This document shows positions 20,514 to 21,299 of a DNA stretch of 21,299 nucleotides, one piece after another. A model generated the notes under the pieces. It had not been told where the DNA came from. It saw only the letters and a program-made list of their open reading frames with translations, and ran no database searches. The stretch's first letter is position 1, and each line of letters starts with the position of its first letter. The stretch is from a virus. Both the position numbers and the translations under genes were made by a program. The DNA lies in the IMG/VR virus record IMGVR_UViG_3300033978_000435, positions 1 to 21,299 of that record. The stretch is one strand, 5' to 3'.

Positions 20514-21299
20514 ATGCACGGCATTCACTCCAACGACTCGCTGATCCTCGCTCGCACCTCCGCATGGCACGGCCTCGGCCGCGTCCTGCCCGACACCGTG
20601 ACCCCGGCCGAGGCGCTTTCTACCGGCGGACTTTCGTGGACGGTCGAGGAGAGCGCCTCGCTGACCGCCTGCTTCGTCGGCAATGACGGCACGGCTGAGC
20701 GGGCGGTGGTCGAGACCCACAAGACCCTGCGCCGCAGCGATGACCGCTCGATCCTCTCGACGGTCGGCTCGGACTACAGCGTGTTACAGAACGCCACGCT
20801 CGCCGACATCGCCACGAGCCTCGGCTCGGAGGGCAAGGCGCGCGTCGAGAGCGCAGGCTCGCTGTTCGGAGGGCGCAGGGTATTCTTCCTGCTGCACGGC
20901 GACACCCTCGACATCGGCGGCAAGGGCGACATCGTGCAGCAGTTCATCCTGCTCGCGAACGCGCACGATGGCACGATGTCGGCCACGGTGCTGCCGACCT
21001 CGATCCGCGTAGTCTGCAACAACACGCTGACAATGGCGCTCGGCGCGGCGAAGACCGCGTACCGTTGGCGGCACACGTCCGGCCTGTCGCTGCGCATCGA
21101 GGACATCAAGTCGGCGCTCGCGACCTACCGCGATGCCGCGAAGTCGGACGCGGAGGCGATGAACGCGCTCGCCGCGAAGCCGCTGACCCGCGACGAGATT
21201 CAGAGCCTGTGGGTCGATGTTCTCGTCGCGCTCGACGGCAAGATCGAGGCCAACCCCCGCACCGAGCAAGAGGCGCGCCGCAAGGCCAAGGCCGTCGAT
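20514..21299 (+). CDS. DUF932 phage/plasmid protein (3' end beyond the window)
   Basis: 262 codons are visible and the frame is open to the window edge. It begins MHGIHSNDSLILARTSAWH with GLGRVLPDTVTPAEAL, then GLSWTVEESASL, SDYSVLQNATLADIA, GGRRVFFLLHGDTLDI, and VQQFILLANAHDGTMSATV with LPTSIRVVCNNTLTMAL. These are the core features of DUF932 (TIGR03299-type) proteins of phages and plasmids. The family is widespread, and its role is not settled; a link with recombination or DNA metabolism is often suggested. It has its own promoter and hairpin ribosome binding site. Confidence 0.9.
   Translation, partial: MHGIHSNDSLILARTSAWHGLGRVLPDTVTPAEALSTGGLSWTVEESASLTACFVGNDGTAERAVVETHKTLRRSDDRSILSTVGSDYSVLQNATLADIATSLGSEGKARVESAGSLFGGRRVFFLLHGDTLDIGGKGDIVQQFILLANAHDGTMSATVLPTSIRVVCNNTLTMALGAAKTAYRWRHTSGLSLRIEDIKSALATYRDAAKSDAEAMNALAAKPLTRDEIQSLWVDVLVALDGKIEANPRTEQEARRKAKAVD

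Overview
The window is a compact, GC-rich stretch of a tailed-phage genome (Caudoviricetes), either a free phage or a prophage. It has divergent head/tail/lysis genes and early-type genes. No host genes, integrase, repressor, tRNA or CRISPR array were seen. The host cannot be named from sequence alone. High GC, ordinary Shine-Dalgarno sites and sigma70-like promoters only say that it is a bacterium.

Positions 1-16220 are a leftward (minus-strand) late operon packed with 1-4 nt start/stop overlaps. In transcription order it holds: small terminase; a 224-bp non-coding GC-alternating segment; large terminase; a 46-aa ORF; a 394-aa surface-type protein; a minimal HNH protein; a LamG-like fibre protein; small proteins, including a 20-codon ORF and a Lys/Gly-rich 46-aa protein that the usual length cut-offs would miss; portal; a cysteine-less FmdB-like protein; scaffold; major capsid; head decoration protein; head-tail adaptor; a lysis/membrane cluster (TM plus coiled coil, holin-like, and a nested TM/lipoprotein pair); a fibre with an Mtd-like N-terminus; a nozzle-like protein of 767 aa; an internal virion (ejection) protein; and a 41-aa ORF. 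An adaptor and a nozzle, with no tape-measure or tail-tube gene here, point to a short-tailed (podovirus-type) virion. No endolysin is visible.

Positions 16221-16386 are the divergent control region. Positions 16387-21299 are rightward, early-type small genes ending in a DUF932 gene cut by the window edge. This part looks like an array of cassettes. Most units have a short leader with a GAAAGGA ribosome binding site (often inside a small hairpin), an ORF, and a GC-rich hairpin after the stop. Some also have their own promoter with a CCACA-type dyad.

The most unusual signals are: (i) ribosome binding sites in the loop of covarying hairpins; (ii) a two-gene module (small acidic protein plus FII-domain protein) present twice in the same order; (iii) repeated promoter/operator sequences; (iv) repeated post-stop hairpins with shared loops; (v) a 14-residue N-terminal peptide shared by two late ORFs with only silent DNA differences; and (vi) a Z-DNA-like segment between the terminase genes.
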